DNA of 33,315 nucleotides from NCBI GenBank assembly GCA_902572515.1, contig CACGGJ010000014.1, positions 1 through 33,315 on the forward strand. The letters run 5' to 3'. Shown in pieces: positions 32,467-33,315 of the stretch. The position numbers and the translations under genes are program-made. The DNA comes from an uncultured Pelagibacteraceae bacterium. GTDB taxonomy: Bacteria > Pseudomonadota > Alphaproteobacteria > Pelagibacterales > Pelagibacteraceae. The notes under the pieces were generated by a model that did no database searches, was not told the DNA's origin, and saw only the letters and a program-made list of their open reading frames with translations. The stretch's first letter is position 1, and each line of letters starts with the position of its first letter.

Positions 32467-33123
32467 ATGGATAATAAAATTTTAGAAATATTTATACCTG
32501 GACCAGCAGGGAGACTAGAGGCTAAATACTATAAAAGTAAAAAAAATACATCTCCAATTGCTTTAGTATTACAACCACACCCTCAGTATGGAGGAACTAT
32601 GAATAATAAAGTAGTAGTTGATACTTTTCATACTTTTATGGAAAACGATTTTTCTGTTTGTAGAGTAAATTTCCGAGGTGTTGGCAAAAGCGACGGAGAA
32701 TTTGATAATGGTCAAGGCGAGCTCGCTGATGCAGCAGCAGCTTTAGATTGGTTAGAAAGAGAAAATTTTGACAACTCTCAGTGCTGGGTATCCGGATTTT
32801 CATTTGGATCTTTAATTGCAATGCAATTGTTAATGAGAAGACCAGAAATAAACAGATTTATAGCGATTTCTCCACAACCAAATGTTTATGATTTTTCATT
32901 TTTGTCTCCTTGTCCAACTTCTGGTTTGGTTGTTTATGGTAAAAAAGATGAATTGGTACCAGTAGAATATATTTTAGAACTAGACAAAAGATTAAGCGAT
33001 CAAAAAGGAATAAAGGTAGAATTTAATTCAGTATCAGAAGCTAATCATTTCTTTTCAAAAACAAGTGATGCCTTAGTTAAACATCTTAATAAATATATAA
33101 AAAAAGAAACTGCACTATACTAA
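32467..33123 (+). CDS. Alpha/beta hydrolase
   Basis: A 218-residue serine hydrolase of the dienelactone-hydrolase-like type. The nucleophile elbow is VSGFSFGSL near residue 110 (Gly-x-Ser-x-Gly), preceded by the oxyanion region QPHPQYGG near 37 and the RGVGKSDG motif near 71. The acid residue is in GKKDELVPVE near 158 and the His in ANHFF near 190. Substrate unknown. It diverges from the suf operon and shares the intergenic region 32328-32466. Its stop overlaps anmK by three bases. Confidence 0.88.
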   Translation: MDNKILEIFIPGPAGRLEAKYYKSKKNTSPIALVLQPHPQYGGTMNNKVVVDTFHTFMENDFSVCRVNFRGVGKSDGEFDNGQGELADAAAALDWLERENFDNSQCWVSGFSFGSLIAMQLLMRRPEINRFIAISPQPNVYDFSFLSPCPTSGLVVYGKKDELVPVEYILELDKRLSDQKGIKVEFNSVSEANHFFSKTSDALVKHLNKYIKKETALY

Positions 33124-33315
33124 AAATTTTCTATTAATTTTCCACCAACAGTAAATCCATTACATCCAGTCGTACTGTTAAAAGAAATTGGTAAATTCAA
33201 AAATGATCTTATAGCTAAAAATGCAAATGCTTGGGATTCTATATAATCTCCATTTAAATTGTATTTATCTATAATTTTCAAATTAATATAATTTTCATTT
33301 GATATATAATTTTTT
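33120..33315 (-). CDS. anmK: Anhydro-N-acetylmuramic acid kinase, C-terminal part only
   Basis: The minus-strand frame is open from the window edge to a TAG at 33120-33122, giving 64 residues. The end reads GDYIESQAFAFLAIRSF followed by LPISFNSTTGCNGFTVGG, which matches the C-terminal signature of AnmK (E-x-x-AFA-LA-R and LP-SF-x-TTG). AnmK phosphorylates 1,6-anhydro-MurNAc during murein recycling. The start and active site lie outside the window, so intactness cannot be judged. Confidence 0.8.
   Translation of the reverse strand, partial: KNYISNENYINLKIIDKYNLNGDYIESQAFAFLAIRSFLNLPISFNSTTGCNGFTVGGKLIENF

Noticed and set aside
1-33315. Mobile elements, CRISPR arrays, prophage, tRNA or rRNA genes
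   Set aside because: No transposase, integrase, spaced direct repeats or cloverleaf-like sequence was seen on either strand.

Overview
The window is about 33.3 kb of very AT-rich, extremely gene-dense bacterial DNA. Genes are separated by a few bases or overlap in TAATG or ATGA junctions, divergent neighbours sit 9 to 30 bp apart, and no stretch over 300 bases lacks a gene. I see no rRNA, tRNA, insertion sequence, prophage or CRISPR. Lysine-, asparagine- and isoleucine-rich proteins, a SAM-II type leader followed by a second SAM-riboswitch-like domain upstream of a homocysteine methyltransferase, and the gene content all point to a streamlined marine alphaproteobacterium, most likely SAR11/Pelagibacterales. 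The taxon is an inference, not a search result.

Region 1 (1-7481) is a sugar/polyol catabolism block. It starts with the 3' part of a D-2-hydroxyacid dehydrogenase and a small membrane-anchored protein of unknown role. Next come inosose dehydratase iolE (minus strand), a Gfo/Idh/MocA oxidoreductase, an iolG-like inositol 2-dehydrogenase, and a periplasmic binding protein, permease and single-domain ATPase forming an ABC importer. Import followed by dehydrogenation and dehydration of myo-inositol is the coherent reading. The binding protein has its own leader with dyad elements and is followed by an intrinsic terminator that probably lowers expression of the membrane components.

Region 2 (7478-9762) holds two minus-strand genes, a phytanoyl-CoA dioxygenase-like protein and a TPR protein with an unrecognised C-terminal domain, then a leader with an inverted repeat.

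Region 3 (9763-20561) is a molybdenum island. A plus-strand run encodes a GYD-domain protein, moaA-moaC-moaD-moaE and the methionine sulfoxide reductase pair msrP-msrQ. It converges on a minus-strand run: a coxG-like gene, then coxS, coxL and coxM homologues (a form II, xanthine-dehydrogenase-type hydroxylase), a split xdhC, and a mocA-like cytidylyltransferase. A DUF1244 protein and moaB follow. Cofactor synthesis, cytidylylation, probable sulfuration and two apo-enzymes are therefore encoded together.

Region 4 (20571-25913) is mixed: a TauE/SafE exporter, a small 2OG-Fe(II) oxygenase, the riboswitch-controlled homocysteine methyltransferase, a DMT exporter, a YbaK-type deacylase, and glutamine synthetase glnA.

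Region 5 (25923-32466) is a complete minus-strand iron-sulfur assembly operon: an iscR-type regulator, sufB, sufC, sufD, sufS, sufU, sufT and an A-type carrier, with a 56-residue small protein after it. The promoter carries a recognisable IscR-type operator. The window ends with an alpha/beta hydrolase and the 3' end of anmK.
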